DNA of 28,820 nucleotides from CAYQAE01 sp964415445 [NCBI: uncultured archaeon] (GCA_964415445.1 CAYQAE010000002.1:32077-60896), one strand, 5' to 3'; counted from the stretch's first letter, positions 15,988-25,603 are shown. The notes: a model not told the origin generated them from the sequence alone. Numbers and translations: made by a program.

Positions 15988-18000
15988 ATGATGCAAGAAG
16001 TTTTTGAAATAGTTGCAGGCAGTATTGCTTTTATATTTATAATATATTTAATTAGAATAATACTAAATCATGATTCTGGATCTCAAGAAATGCAAGAGAT
16101 AAGTAATTCAACCAGAAGAGGAGCTATAGCATTTTTAAAAAGGGAATATCAAGTTTTATCGGTATTTATAGTTTTATTATTTTCACTAGTATCTATACTC
16201 ATAAATCTAAAAACAGGCATAACTTATCTAGCAGGTACTGGTTGTTCCATATTAGCTGGTTTTTTAGGTATGCAAATAGCAACTATATCTAATACCAAAA
16301 CTACTCAAGCTTGTAAAAAAAGTATCGGAGGAGGTCTAAAAGTTGCCTTCTCAAGTGGCGCAGTTATGGGATTTTCAGTAGTAGGACTGGGTTTAGTTGG
16401 GATTACAGTTTTATATTTAATATTTGAAGATCCAGAAATTCTTTTTGGATTCAGTTTAGGTGCCTCATCAATTGCTCTATTTGCAAGAGTTGGAGGCGGA
16501 ATATACACTAAAGCTGCAGATGTTGGTGCTGATTTAGTTGGAAAAATAGAAGCAGGGATCCCTGAAGATGATCCACGTAATCCAGCAGTTATCGCAGATA
16601 ATGTTGGTGACAATGTTGGAGATGTTGCTGGAATGGGTGCTGATTTATTTGAAAGCTTTGTAGGTTGTATTATAGCAACTATGGCTCTAAGCGCTGTTTT
16701 AGGTACTCAAGGAATAATGGTACCTCTACATATTGCATCAGTTGGAATACTTTGTGCTATATTAGGAACTTTTTTTGTAAAAACAGGGGACGATATAGAT
16801 ATGGCATCCCTTCTTAAAGCTCTAAGAAAAGGCACTTTTATATCAGCTATTGCAATCGCACTAAGCTCAATTTTAATAATTTCATTAACAATTACAGATG
16901 GTATCTCTGGAATTTCAGAATCTAGAATTGAAATAGGACTTATTTTAGCTATAATTGTTGGTCTAATTGCAGGTATTTTGATAGGTCTAATTACTGAATT
17001 TTTCACTTCAGAAAATTATGGATCAGTTAAAAGAATATCAAAATCATCACAAACTGGAGCTGCAACAAATATAATCGAAGGACTATCAGTTGGGATGATG
17101 AGTACAGTTCTACCTGTAATAATAGTTTGTGGAGCAATAGGATTTAGTTTCCTAGCTTCAAATGGATTAGATAATTCTGATTTAGGTTTATATGGTGTTG
17201 CATTGTCTGCAGTTGGCATGTTATCCACACTAGGTATAACTTTAGCTACAGATGCATACGGTCCTGTTGCTGATAATGCAGGAGGAATAGCTGAGATGGC
17301 AAATTTAGATCCAAAAGTTCGTCAAAAAACTGATGCACTAGATGCTCTTGGAAATACAACTGCCGCAACAGGTAAAGGTTTTGCTATAGGTTCAGCTGCC
17401 CTAACTGCGCTTGCATTTATCGTTGCATTTATGAAAACAGGTGACATTAATGTAATAGATATAAGTAAACCAGAAGTAATAATCGGTATTTTTATTGGTG
17501 CGATGCTACCTTTTGTATTCAGTTCATTAATTATGAAAGCGGTAGGTAAAGCTGCATTTGAGATGGTTGAAGAAGTTAGAGATCAATTCAAGAATACAGA
17601 AGGATTGATGGAAGGCAAAACTAAACCAAATTATGAAAGATGTGTAGATATATCTACTAAATCAGCCCTAAAAGAGATGGTAATTCCAGGAGGTATTGCA
17701 ATTATTTCTCCAATAATAATAGGCATCTTTTTGGGCATCGAAAGTCTAGGAGGTATGTTAATCAGTGCCACAGCCACTGGATTTATTTTAGCTGTAATGA
17801 TGGCAAACTCAGGAGGGGCATGGGATAATGCAAAAAAACATATCGAAAGTGGAGCATATGGTGGAAAAGGTTCAGATGCGCATAAAGCTTCAATAGTTGG
17901 AGATACAGTAGGAGATCCATTTAAAGATACTGCAGGTCCTAGTTTAAATATTTTAATTAAATTAATGTCCATAGTTTCATTAATCTATCTACTTGCCTAA
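15988..18000 (+). CDS. hppA: Membrane-bound ion-pumping pyrophosphatase, probably K+-dependent
   Basis: Hydrolyses PPi and pumps H+ or Na+ across the membrane. The 670-residue protein has about 16 hydrophobic segments and the signature Asp-rich loops: [19 protein letters not shown] followed by DNVGDNVGD (about residues 179-215), [13 protein letters not shown], and near the C-terminus [15 protein letters not shown]. In the [10 protein letters not shown] segment (residues 455-464) there is Ala where K+-independent enzymes have Lys, so it should need K+. Which ion it pumps cannot be told by eye. It lies 26 nt after spt4 on the same strand and may share its transcript. Two adjacent ATGs (15988, 15991) could start it. 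Confidence 0.96.
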   Translation: MMQEVFEIVAGSIAFIFIIYLIRIILNHDSGSQEMQEISNSTRRGAIAFLKREYQVLSVFIVLLFSLVSILINLKTGITYLAGTGCSILAGFLGMQIATISNTKTTQACKKSIGGGLKVAFSSGAVMGFSVVGLGLVGITVLYLIFEDPEILFGFSLGASSIALFARVGGGIYTKAADVGADLVGKIEAGIPEDDPRNPAVIADNVGDNVGDVAGMGADLFESFVGCIIATMALSAVLGTQGIMVPLHIASVGILCAILGTFFVKTGDDIDMASLLKALRKGTFISAIAIALSSILIISLTITDGISGISESRIEIGLILAIIVGLIAGILIGLITEFFTSENYGSVKRISKSSQTGAATNIIEGLSVGMMSTVLPVIIVCGAIGFSFLASNGLDNSDLGLYGVALSAVGMLSTLGITLATDAYGPVADNAGGIAEMANLDPKVRQKTDALDALGNTTAATGKGFAIGSAALTALAFIVAFMKTGDINVIDISKPEVIIGIFIGAMLPFVFSSLIMKAVGKAAFEMVEEVRDQFKNTEGLMEGKTKPNYERCVDISTKSALKEMVIPGGIAIISPIIIGIFLGIESLGGMLISATATGFILAVMMANSGGAWDNAKKHIESGAYGGKGSDAHKASIVGDTVGDPFKDTAGPSLNILIKLMSIVSLIYLLA

Positions 18001-18030
18001 ATACAAAGACCTAATAACCCATTAAATTTT

Positions 18031-18240
18031 CTAGAGAGATAAAAGATTTGGATTTAAAATATAATTTTTTTCATTTTCTTCTAAAGTTTTCTCAAAAATA
18101 CACATTACATCCCCATATCCACATTTGTTAAATGAACAAGTTTTGCAAAGGGTATTAGGTACCTTCTTTTCATATCTAGGACACATATGCCAACTTATAT
18201 CCTCTTCATTATTTGAAAAATGCCCCCGCATTTTCTCCAC
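18031..18240 (-). CDS. Small Cys-rich protein, unknown function
   Basis: A 69-residue protein (66 if it starts at ATG 18231 instead of GTG 18240). Five Cys (20, 32, 35, 40 and 47 from the GTG) cluster in HMCPRY...LCKTCSFNKCGYG...MC, which could bind zinc or an iron-sulfur cluster. GTGGAG just before the ATG could act as the Shine-Dalgarno sequence, favouring 18231, though its spacing is short. It converges with hppA 30 bp away. Beyond it lies the long non-coding gap. No family recognised. Confidence 0.55.
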   Translation of the reverse strand: MEKMRGHFSNNEEDISWHMCPRYEKKVPNTLCKTCSFNKCGYGDVMCIFEKTLEENEKNYILNPNLLSL

Positions 18241-18410
18241 TCAATTTATTTTTTGTTGAATTAGTATATAACATTTTTGTTTTTAACAAATAATTTGACT
18301 ATAGAAGTTTAAAATAAATAAAAATACTTCTTTTTTAGAAATATTAGAGCAGGTTAAATCATATCTTTTATACTAAAAAAGATTTTTTCTTTTAAATTAA
18401 AAAAGAGAAT

Positions 18411-18422
18411 TTGTACAAATAT
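18411..18422 (+). repeat. TTGTACAAATAT direct repeat, copy 1
   Basis: TTGTACAA is a perfect 8-bp palindrome followed by ATAT and AT-rich sequence. An identical 12-bp copy lies 138 bp downstream. It could be a regulator-binding site next to a promoter. In DNA this AT-rich chance cannot be ruled out. Confidence 0.4.
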
Positions 18423-18548
18423 TTAAATAATTAAAAAGAATATAAAAAAACAAAAAAAATTAACAAAAAAAATATTTCTAGACTATAAAAAATTAGATTT
18501 ATTTAATTATTTAAAATATAGATTCGAAAAATATAATAAAGTATCAAA

Positions 18549-18560
18549 TTGTACAAATAT
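18549..18560 (+). repeat. TTGTACAAATAT direct repeat, copy 2
   Basis: Second exact copy of the palindrome-containing repeat. It runs straight into a TATA-like ATATATAAATA (18557-18567), as expected for an operator abutting a promoter. If used, the transcript would be a non-coding RNA of the gap, because no reading frame follows on the plus strand before aspS ends on the other strand. Confidence 0.4.
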
Positions 18561-18999
18561 ATATAAATAAAATTTAATGGCCTAAGAAAAAAATATACAG
18601 AATAATAAGAAATATAAGAATTTTAAAATAAAAATACAAAAATAGTAAGATCCTTTAATAAATATAACATAAGGAAAATAGTTTATAACTCTAAAAATGA
18701 GATATAGATTCTTTAAAATAATCTTTAGATAGAGTGCTTCTAATAAAAAATAAATTATGGAAATATCTCCAATTCAATATAAAAATATGGAAATAAAATT
18801 TTAGTTTAATTAAAACTTAAATTAAAAATAGAAATAAAAAATCTCTCTTTATTACATGAAACAATATCATATATAGTAATCAAATTTGTTTTTTCAAATT
18901 AAATGATCTAATCTCTCTTTTCAAACTGATATTTTTTATACTTATTCAACACTGTATGCAAAACCACTAAGAGAGCATGTACATTTTAAATACATATAT

Positions 19000-20292
19000 T
19001 TATGGAGTTAATCTAAACCGATCTCTTGGATGAATTACTACTTCTCTAATATTTGGTTTGTCCACAATAGACATCAAAAGCCTTTCTGCTCCAAGACCCC
19101 AACCAGAATGTGGCGGCATTCCAAAATCAAAACATTTAAGATGATATTCAAAACTAACAGGATCTAAACCTTTATCCTTTAAATTAGATTCTAGAAGATC
19201 TCTCAAGTGAACACGTTGTCCTCCAGAAGATAATTCTAATCCACCTCTCATCAGATCAAAAGAATTTGACAATTGATTGTCCTCTTCTTTGTGCATAATA
19301 TAAAATGGTTTTATCTCCATCGGCCAATCAACTAAAAAATAAAATTCATTGAATTTATTTCCCAAAATTTTAAGATCAGATGTAGAGAAATCATCTCCCC
19401 ATTTAATATCTACACCTTCTGAATTCAACACGTCTATCGCATCAGAATATTTAATTCTCTCAAAAGGAACACGAGGTACTTTAATATCTCTTTTTAATAT
19501 TTTAAGTTCTTTTTTATTATTTTCAACTATTTTTTCATAAATATAGGCAATTGTATTTTCCAACAAAATCATAACATCTTCTGAAGAGGCAAAAGATTTC
19601 TCAATATCGATTGAAATTACCTCATTAAGATGTCTGTTGGTATCATGCTCTTCTGCCCTAAAAATAGGCCCTATTTCAAATACATTCTCTAAGCTAGAAG
19701 TTAATATCTCCTTATATAATTGAGGACTTTGAGCTAAAAAAGCTTCCTTTTCAAAATAAGAGATAGGAAAAAGGTCTGTTCCTCCTTCAGTTGAGCTTGC
19801 AATAATTTTGGGTGTATTTATTTCTATAAAATCCATTTTATGAAAATATTCTCGCGTATATGAAAGCATAGCTGATTTTAATTTAAATAAAGCTTTTATT
19901 TCTTCTTTTCTCATGTCCATAAATCTTGAATCTAATCGAGTATCTAATTCTGCAGGTGTTTTTCCAGTTGGATCCAAAGGAAGCGGTGATTTAGATTTAT
20001 TAATAATATTTATGGATTTAGGGATTATCTCCACACCATTTGGCGCGCTTTTGATATGTTGAATTTTGCCTTCAATACTTATTACAGATTCTTTAGGAAT
20101 TCCTTTCATTTTTTTAAATAATTCTTGATCTATTTCTTTTTTTGGAGCTGTAATTTGTACTATACCATCTCGGTCTCTCAATAAAATAAATCTTATTCCG
20201 CCCAAATCTCTGGTTTCATGTACCCATCCTTGAACATATGCATTCGATCCACTGTCTTTTGCAATTAATTCTGTTGAATATAACCTTTTCAA
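19000..20292 (-). CDS. aspS: Aspartyl-tRNA synthetase, archaeal, probably non-discriminating
   Basis: Charges tRNA-Asp, and probably also tRNA-Asn, with aspartate. The 430-residue protein has an N-terminal OB-fold anticodon domain and a class II core with motif 2 ([11 protein letters not shown]) and motif 3 ([10 protein letters not shown]). In the anticodon domain GWVHE (His25) and APNGVE (Pro84) match the residues reported for non-discriminating enzymes; discriminating archaeal ones have Trp and Lys there. The frame opens further upstream at a TTG at 20322, but GAGGGTG lies 6 nt before the TTG at 20292, which yields the usual MKRLYSTEL start. It is divergent from the zinc-ribbon operon. Confidence 0.95.
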   Translation of the reverse strand: MKRLYSTELIAKDSGSNAYVQGWVHETRDLGGIRFILLRDRDGIVQITAPKKEIDQELFKKMKGIPKESVISIEGKIQHIKSAPNGVEIIPKSINIINKSKSPLPLDPTGKTPAELDTRLDSRFMDMRKEEIKALFKLKSAMLSYTREYFHKMDFIEINTPKIIASSTEGGTDLFPISYFEKEAFLAQSPQLYKEILTSSLENVFEIGPIFRAEEHDTNRHLNEVISIDIEKSFASSEDVMILLENTIAYIYEKIVENNKKELKILKRDIKVPRVPFERIKYSDAIDVLNSEGVDIKWGDDFSTSDLKILGNKFNEFYFLVDWPMEIKPFYIMHKEEDNQLSNSFDLMRGGLELSSGGQRVHLRDLLESNLKDKGLDPVSFEYHLKCFDFGMPPHSGWGLGAERLLMSIVDKPNIREVVIHPRDRFRLTP

Positions 20293-20370
20293 ATAATACA
20301 CCCTCTGAAATAAATACAACAATGCTAGTCTTAAAAATCGTTAGTGAAATTAAATTTATAGGTAAAAAAT

Positions 20371-20652
20371 ATGCATTATGATTTTGCTACTTTTTGCCCC
20401 TTTTGCGGCAAAGATTTAGGAGTAAATGATCTAAAGTGTAAAAATTGTGGAAAAAGAGTCAGATCTCACACATCCAGATTATGCCATGGTTGTAGTAAAA
20501 AAATACCTATTGCTGCAAGAATATGTCCTTTTTGTGGTTATGACCATAAAAAAGATCGAAAAGAACATCAATACTGCGCATGGTGCCCAAAATGCAAAAA
20601 ATACAAAAAAAATCTAAAGGTATGCCCAAAATGTGGATATGAAGAAAAATAG
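20371..20652 (+). CDS. Triple zinc-ribbon protein
   Basis: A 93-residue protein almost wholly made of zinc-ribbon modules: CxxC pairs at Cys9/12, 23/26, 38/41, 52/55, 69/72 (with Cys75 continuing as CAWCPKC) and 85/88. Such tandem ribbons usually bind RNA, DNA or protein; no function is known to me. It opens the operon with RNase Z (14 nt to the likely rnz start), so a role in RNA processing or ribosome biogenesis is a reasonable inference. GGT and AT-rich sequence precede the ATG. Confidence 0.75.
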   Translation: MHYDFATFCPFCGKDLGVNDLKCKNCGKRVRSHTSRLCHGCSKKIPIAARICPFCGYDHKKDRKEHQYCAWCPKCKKYKKNLKVCPKCGYEEK

Positions 20653-20665
20653 AGAGATGGATATT

Positions 20666-21577
20666 ATGGAAGTTTTATTTTTAGGAACCTCAGCAAGTAT
20701 GCCCACCCAAAATAGAAACCATCCTGCAATAGCCATAAGAATAGATGGAGATGTTACTCTCCTAGATTGTGGAGATGGAACCCTAAGACAATTTATAAAA
20801 AGTGAAATGAGCTTTATGAAAATTAAAAGAATTTTTATATCTCATTACCATGGTGACCATATTTTAGGCCTTCCTGCTATAATCCAAAGTATGTGCTTAC
20901 TTGAAAGAGAAAAATCATTAGACATATATGGGCCAATTGGGCTTAAAAAAATATTAGAATCAATTCTTTCAATTTCCTACTTTAGTTTGAAGTTTAAAAT
21001 TAATGTTTATGAAATAGAAGAAAAAGATACAATAGAATTAGATAAATTCAAATTGTTATTTTGCAATGCAATTCATTCAATATCGACTCTAAGTATATGT
21101 ATACAAGAAAAAGAAAGAGCAGGTAAATTTTATGACAAAAAAGCTGAAGAATTAAATGTAGAGCGCGGCCCTAAATTTTCAAAATTACAAAGTGGTGAAT
21201 CTGTAAAATCAAAAGAAGGGAAGATAGTAGAACCAAAAGATGTAATTGGACCAAAAAGACCAGGGAGAAAAATAGTCTACAGTGCTGATACAACTTATAA
21301 CCCTAAATTAATTGAATTTGCAAAAAATTCAGATCTTCTAATTCATGAAGCAACTTATTCAAATGAAATAAAAGAGATGGCAGATCTTGCAAAACATTCA
21401 ACTGCTCAGATGGCAGCAAAAATTGCAAAAAAAGCTAATGTTTTCAAATTATATTTAGTCCATATTAGTCCAAGATATGAAGATAATAAAATACTTTTAG
21501 ATGAAGCAAAAAAATATTTTGAAAATACATACGTAGCAGAAGATTTTGAAAAAATTGAAATAAAATATAGAGGGTGA
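20666..21577 (+). CDS. rnz: Ribonuclease Z (tRNA 3'-processing endonuclease)
   Basis: Cuts the 3' trailer from tRNA precursors. The 304-residue metallo-beta-lactamase-fold protein begins MEVLFLGTSASMPTQNR, has the zinc motif HYHGDH (about residues 61-66), the KAGKFYD-like exosite region (ERAGKFYDKKAEELN), the metal-binding YSADTTYN and HEATY segments, and AKHSTAQMAA near the end. Earlier in-frame starts exist (20633, 20657), but the ATG at 20666 fits the family and has the purine-rich AGAGAG 9 nt upstream. Nnr follows 5 nt after its stop. Confidence 0.95.
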   Translation: MEVLFLGTSASMPTQNRNHPAIAIRIDGDVTLLDCGDGTLRQFIKSEMSFMKIKRIFISHYHGDHILGLPAIIQSMCLLEREKSLDIYGPIGLKKILESILSISYFSLKFKINVYEIEEKDTIELDKFKLLFCNAIHSISTLSICIQEKERAGKFYDKKAEELNVERGPKFSKLQSGESVKSKEGKIVEPKDVIGPKRPGRKIVYSADTTYNPKLIEFAKNSDLLIHEATYSNEIKEMADLAKHSTAQMAAKIAKKANVFKLYLVHISPRYEDNKILLDEAKKYFENTYVAEDFEKIEIKYRG

Positions 21578-21582
21578 AAAAA

Positions 21583-23010
21583 ATGGATTATATTACAACA
21601 AAAGAAATGCAAGCACTTGAGATAAATTCAGATTACTATGGAATTTCTACTTTTGAATTAATGGATAATGCAGGAACTAATATTGCTAAAGAAATAATAG
21701 ATCAAGAAGAGATTAAATCTAAACATATATGTGCTATTTGCGGATCTGGAAATAATGGTGGAGATGGGTATGTAGCAGCAGAACATCTTGCAAAATATGG
21801 AGCTAAAGTCACAATATATAATTTATCAAATCCAAAAAAAACAGAATCAAAACATGCTTTTTCTAAAATTAAAAGATCAAAAATTAAAGATAGATTAAAT
21901 GAAGAAAAAATAATTAATTCAGATATAATAATAGATGCTATTTTTGGGACAGGAATTAGGGGCGAAATAAAAGAACCTCAATCTACTGCAATTGATTTAA
22001 TAAATAAATCAAAAGCTAAGATATATTCTATAGATATACCTTCAGGGCTAGATCCAAATACAGGTGAATTTAGAAAGAAAGTAAATCCAGATTATATTAT
22101 TACTTTTCACAAACCTAAAATAGGACTTAAAGGTGAACAAAACGTAGTAAAAGTAGATATAGGTATACCTAAAGAAGCAGAAGTTTATGCAGGCCCTGGT
22201 GAGATATTTAAAATTCAAAATAGAGATGATTATTCGCATAAAGGAGAAAATGGAAGAGTTCTTATAATTGGAGGATCCATAGATTATATTGGTGCTCCAG
22301 CACTTTCTGGCCTTTCTGCACTAAGAAGTGGTGCTGACCTAGTTACTATTGCTGCACCAAAAAAGGTAGCACTAGCTATAAATACCATATCGGTTGATCT
22401 AATTACAAAAAAACTTAAAGGAGAATATATAAATCAAGAAAATATCTCTGAGCTACTAGAACTAGCAGAAAAATCAGATGCTATATTAATAGGACCAGGA
22501 ATAGGATTAAATAAAGAAACAAAAGATACTCTAGATCAATTTATAAAAAAAATAGATAAAAAATTAGTCCTAGATGCCGATGCTCTAAAATTAATTGACT
22601 CAAATAAAGTAGATAATTATATCGCAACTCCACATGCAAAAGAATTTGAATATTTTTTTAATAAAAAAGTTCCAAAAGACATAAATTCAAAAAAAGAATT
22701 AATTTTAAAATACTCAGATGTAAATAAAGTAATTTTACTTAAAGGAAAAGAAGACATAATATCTGATGGAAAAAATATAAAATTAACTAATGTAGGTAAC
22801 AGCGGAATGACTGTAGGTGGCACAGGAGATGTTTTAGCTGGGCTCTGTGTAGGATTTTTATCCCAAAGCAATAACTTTTTCAATTCTGCATCATCTGCTG
22901 CATTTTTAAATGGGCTTGTAGCAGATAAGCTTAAAAAGAAAAAAGGGTATTATTTTCTAGCTTCTGATATAATAAAAAAAATTCCTAAAATATTAAATAA
23001 ACTGATATGA
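21583..23010 (+). CDS. nnr: Bifunctional NAD(P)H-hydrate repair enzyme (epimerase + ADP-dependent dehydratase)
   Basis: Repairs hydrated NAD(P)H. The 475-residue protein fuses an N-terminal epimerase domain (YjeF_N type; CGSGNNGGDGYVAAEHL near residue 50, IPSGLDPNTGE near 155) to a C-terminal ribokinase-like dehydratase domain (LIIGGSIDYIGAP, LIGPGIGL, VLDADALKL, and GNSGMTVGGTGDVLAGL). The frame opens at GTG 21574, but AGGGTGA at 21571-21577 serves as a Shine-Dalgarno sequence 5 nt before ATG 21583, so that is the start. The tsr3 ATG comes directly after its stop. Confidence 0.95.
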   Translation: MDYITTKEMQALEINSDYYGISTFELMDNAGTNIAKEIIDQEEIKSKHICAICGSGNNGGDGYVAAEHLAKYGAKVTIYNLSNPKKTESKHAFSKIKRSKIKDRLNEEKIINSDIIIDAIFGTGIRGEIKEPQSTAIDLINKSKAKIYSIDIPSGLDPNTGEFRKKVNPDYIITFHKPKIGLKGEQNVVKVDIGIPKEAEVYAGPGEIFKIQNRDDYSHKGENGRVLIIGGSIDYIGAPALSGLSALRSGADLVTIAAPKKVALAINTISVDLITKKLKGEYINQENISELLELAEKSDAILIGPGIGLNKETKDTLDQFIKKIDKKLVLDADALKLIDSNKVDNYIATPHAKEFEYFFNKKVPKDINSKKELILKYSDVNKVILLKGKEDIISDGKNIKLTNVGNSGMTVGGTGDVLAGLCVGFLSQSNNFFNSASSAAFLNGLVADKLKKKKGYYFLASDIIKKIPKILNKLI

Positions 23011-23538
23011 ATGTCTCCACCTCTATTTGTATATACTAAAGGCGAATGTGATCCAAAAAAATGTACAGCTCAGAGACTAATTAAATATGAATTTTTAAAA
23101 AAAGTAAGAAGAATTCCAAAAAAATCAATTTTACTAGATCCAAATTCAATTTTTGCACTATCTAAAAGCGATTTAGATCATATAAAAAAATATGGATTGA
23201 GTGTGTTTGATTGCTCTTGGAACAAATTCAGTGAAATTACAAATAAACACAAAAATGAATTAAGAAGGTCCCTACCTTTTTTGATTCCAGTTAATCCAAT
23301 AAATTATGGTAAAGCTTCAAAATTAAGTACTGCAGAAGCCCTGTCTGGAGCATTATATATTTTAGGAGAGTTAGATTTAGCTCAAAAAATAATAAATATC
23401 TTCAAGTGGGGACCTCACTTTATCCCACACAACTTAAAATTTCTAAAAAAATATATAAATGCAACAAATAGTGACGAAATTATAGAGGCACAAAAAGAAA
23501 TTATTGGTGAAGAGGATGGCGAAATTCTTAATAGCTGA
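23011..23538 (+). CDS. tsr3: rRNA aminocarboxypropyltransferase Tsr3
   Basis: Transfers the aminocarboxypropyl group of S-adenosylmethionine to a hypermodified pseudouridine of small-subunit rRNA, a late step of subunit maturation. The 175-residue protein shows the family features: [24 protein letters not shown], the FDCSWNK segment, and [28 protein letters not shown], all in order and at normal length. Its start abuts the nnr stop. rpl40e begins inside its last codons (23-nt overlap), an arrangement in keeping with its rRNA role. Confidence 0.94.
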   Translation: MSPPLFVYTKGECDPKKCTAQRLIKYEFLKKVRRIPKKSILLDPNSIFALSKSDLDHIKKYGLSVFDCSWNKFSEITNKHKNELRRSLPFLIPVNPINYGKASKLSTAEALSGALYILGELDLAQKIINIFKWGPHFIPHNLKFLKKYINATNSDEIIEAQKEIIGEEDGEILNS

Positions 23539-23668
23539 AAAAAAATTATTTAAGGCAAAAATTTGTATGAAATGTAATGCTCACAACCCTCCAAGAGCAG
23601 ATAAATGCAGGAAATGTGGTTACAAAAAATTAAGAGCCAAATCAAAAGAATCTAGAGGCGGAAAGTAG
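23516..23668 (+). CDS. rpl40e: Ribosomal protein eL40
   Basis: Large-subunit ribosomal protein, 50 residues. It starts [20 protein letters not shown] and carries a zinc ribbon (Cys17/20 and Cys31/34) with the family's [15 protein letters not shown] segment, then a basic tail. The ATG lies 5 nt behind GGTGA within tsr3. Its TAG shares one base with the GTG start of the next gene, so tsr3, rpl40e and the lipid gene are tightly linked. Confidence 0.95.
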   Translation: MAKFLIAEKKLFKAKICMKCNAHNPPRADKCRKCGYKKLRAKSKESRGGK

Positions 23669-24426
23669 TGGGAATTGGAAAAATTGAATCAAAATTAAAT
23701 GATGTTATCAAAAAAGATGGAAGTGGACATCTAACTTTAATAGATCCACATGAAGATTTAGATCTAAATAAAAAAATAGCAAAAGGTGCAGATGAAGGTA
23801 AATCTGATGCAATAATGATAGGTGGATCTTTAGGAGGATCAGATCGACTAAAAAATACAATTGATGAGATAAAAAAAATAACAAAACTACCCATAATTCT
23901 TTTTCCTGGAAATGTAGATTTTGTATCAAAAAAAGCAGATGCTATTTGGTTTATGTCACTTATCAATTCTCGAAATACCTATTGGCACTATCAAGCACAA
24001 GCCTTAGGTGCTCCTATTGTAAAAAAATCAGGTATTGAACCAATACCCCTATCTTATTTGATAGTAGAGCCAGGACAAAATACATCCGTAGGTTGGATTG
24101 CTGACGTTAATCCAATCCCTCGAAAAAAGGATGAAATTGCCGTAGCTTATGCTTTGGCTAGCAATTATTTAGGATTTAGATGGATATATTTGGAGGCTGG
24201 AAGTGGGTCTGAAAATTCAGTGCCAATTGAAATGATAAAAAAAGTAAAGGCACATACTGACCTAAATGTTATAATTGGTGGAGGAATTAATTCACCTAAA
24301 ATTGCAGCAGAAAAAATAAAGGCCGGGGCTGATTTTGTAGTAACAGGCACAATTTTGGAAAATTCAAAAAATCATAAAGATATAATCTCAGAGTTTGTAA
24401 AAGAAATTAAAAGCGCTAAAAAATAA
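23668..24426 (+). CDS. Geranylgeranylglyceryl phosphate synthase
   Basis: Joins geranylgeranyl diphosphate to sn-glycerol-1-phosphate, the first committed step of archaeal membrane lipid synthesis. The 252-residue TIM-barrel protein has HLTLIDPHEDL near the N-terminus, the ILFPGN loop, the family region SLINSRNTYWHYQAQALGAP, YLIVEPG, YLEAGSG and GGGINSPKIAAEKIKAGADFVVTG. The chain type looks like group II. The GTG start at 23668 overlaps the rpl40e stop by one base and has GGCGG upstream. Last gene of the zinc ribbon-rnz-nnr-tsr3-rpl40e operon. Confidence 0.95.
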   Translation: MGIGKIESKLNDVIKKDGSGHLTLIDPHEDLDLNKKIAKGADEGKSDAIMIGGSLGGSDRLKNTIDEIKKITKLPIILFPGNVDFVSKKADAIWFMSLINSRNTYWHYQAQALGAPIVKKSGIEPIPLSYLIVEPGQNTSVGWIADVNPIPRKKDEIAVAYALASNYLGFRWIYLEAGSGSENSVPIEMIKKVKAHTDLNVIIGGGINSPKIAAEKIKAGADFVVTGTILENSKNHKDIISEFVKEIKSAKK

Positions 24427-24432
24427 TCAAAC

Positions 24433-25545
24433 TTGTTTTATATCTTAAAAGAAGCCAGATTTCCAACAACCAAAGATTTTTTTAAAGGGACACAAAAAAT
24501 ACAAACTATGAGCAAAGTAACTTTACAAGATACCATACAAGATGTATATGTTATATCTAGTGGCAAAAAGCGTAAGGTTGAAGCTAGGACTCCTAAAACA
24601 GTTTCTTTATATGATGGAGATGAAATAATCACTGGCAAAAATTCTTATGTAATAAATTTATCCGATTCTAGTCTCTCAGGTGTAACAACACTATCAATGG
24701 CTCCAAATTCACATATAAAATTAAAAATAAAAGGAAAAAGAAATATAGACACTACCACTGTCAAAAAAGGACTATGTCAACTTATGACACCTTCAAAAAT
24801 AGATCTGGATTGGGTTAAACTAAATTACCTAATGGATGCAGATTTTATAGGGTGGATTGAAAAAAGCAAAGACAAAATGAATATTGCTCAAAAATCAGGA
24901 TATACTAAAATAACACACAAAAAGACTGGTAAATCTGTTGAATTAAAACCGGATCAACAAATAACAGTAGATTCAAATAATATTTCAAAAGAGATCCAAG
25001 ATATAGATAAAAAATATTTTGATTTTTTCAAAAAATACCAAGAGGTCTCACAAAAAAGTTATGATCTCTATGAAAAATTATCTTCCACCTTTGGCAATGA
25101 ATTCGTAAAAATAATGGAAAAAAATATCAAAGAAACAGAAGAATATATTAAAGAAGTCAAAGCAGACGGTAGATCAACAAAAGCATTGAAAGCGCAATTA
25201 GCTATAATGAAAAAAGAATTGATTAATGCAAAAGAAGAAAACAAAAAAAATAAAGAGAACCAAACTAAAAAACAAATAAAAAGAAAAGAAGCTTCAGAAT
25301 TTCAGAAAAAATTTGACAAACAACAAAAAAAGTTTGAAAAAGATCTAGCCAATATGTCCAAAGAAATTGAGAATCAATCATTTAAAGAAGGATCATCAGA
25401 TGATGGTGTTTTTTCAGACTTAGATAAAAAGATTCAATCTCTCAATTCTGGCATAGAAGAAGAATCTGAAGATGAAACAGATAATAGTTTCTCAGATTTG
25501 GAAAAAAAGATTCAAAACGCATCTAAAGATTTAGATAATGAGTAG
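24433..25545 (+). CDS. FecR-like domain protein with long coiled coil
   Basis: A 370-residue protein of unknown function. Residues about 30-185 look like the beta-rich FecR-type fold (VEARTPKTVSLYDGDEIITG near residue 50, later VELKPDQQITVD). From residue 185 a Lys/Glu-rich helical region should form a long coiled coil. The end is acidic and holds two similar units, FSDLDKKIQS and FSDLEKKIQN. No membrane segment or signal peptide is visible, so it may act in the cytoplasm. The start is uncertain: TTG 24433 or ATG 24508, the latter dropping 25 residues. Confidence 0.7.
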   Translation: MFYILKEARFPTTKDFFKGTQKIQTMSKVTLQDTIQDVYVISSGKKRKVEARTPKTVSLYDGDEIITGKNSYVINLSDSSLSGVTTLSMAPNSHIKLKIKGKRNIDTTTVKKGLCQLMTPSKIDLDWVKLNYLMDADFIGWIEKSKDKMNIAQKSGYTKITHKKTGKSVELKPDQQITVDSNNISKEIQDIDKKYFDFFKKYQEVSQKSYDLYEKLSSTFGNEFVKIMEKNIKETEEYIKEVKADGRSTKALKAQLAIMKKELINAKEENKKNKENQTKKQIKRKEASEFQKKFDKQQKKFEKDLANMSKEIENQSFKEGSSDDGVFSDLDKKIQSLNSGIEEESEDETDNSFSDLEKKIQNASKDLDNE

Positions 25546-25603
25546 AAATAAATTTAGTTTTCAATTAAAAACTGTAAAAAAGATTACAAAATAATATTTA
25601 GAT

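Larger units (their letters stand above)
18241..18999. other. Long AT-rich non-coding region with short direct repeats
   Basis: About 760 bp with no convincing gene on either strand, by far the longest gap in the window. It would hold the promoter of the small Cys-rich gene and the 3' side of aspS. It contains three pairs of short direct repeats: TTGTACAAATAT (18411, 18549), TATGGAAATA (18756, 18786) and AATCTCTCTTT (18840, 18910). The first pair is followed by TATA-like sequence. I see no tRNA, riboswitch or decayed gene that I can support. Confidence 0.6.

Noticed and set aside
16305-17972. Several minus-strand open frames within hppA
   Set aside because: All are antisense to the well-conserved pyrophosphatase and rich in Pro/Ile/Ser, as expected from its reversed codons.
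18481-18560. tRNA-like TTCGA sequence near 18522
   Set aside because: GATTCGAAAA occurs in very AT-rich DNA with no flanking stems or acceptor arm; no tRNA can be folded by eye.
18411-18920. CRISPR array
   Set aside because: The repeats are only 10-12 bp, in different pairs, with no regular repeat-spacer pattern and no cas genes nearby.
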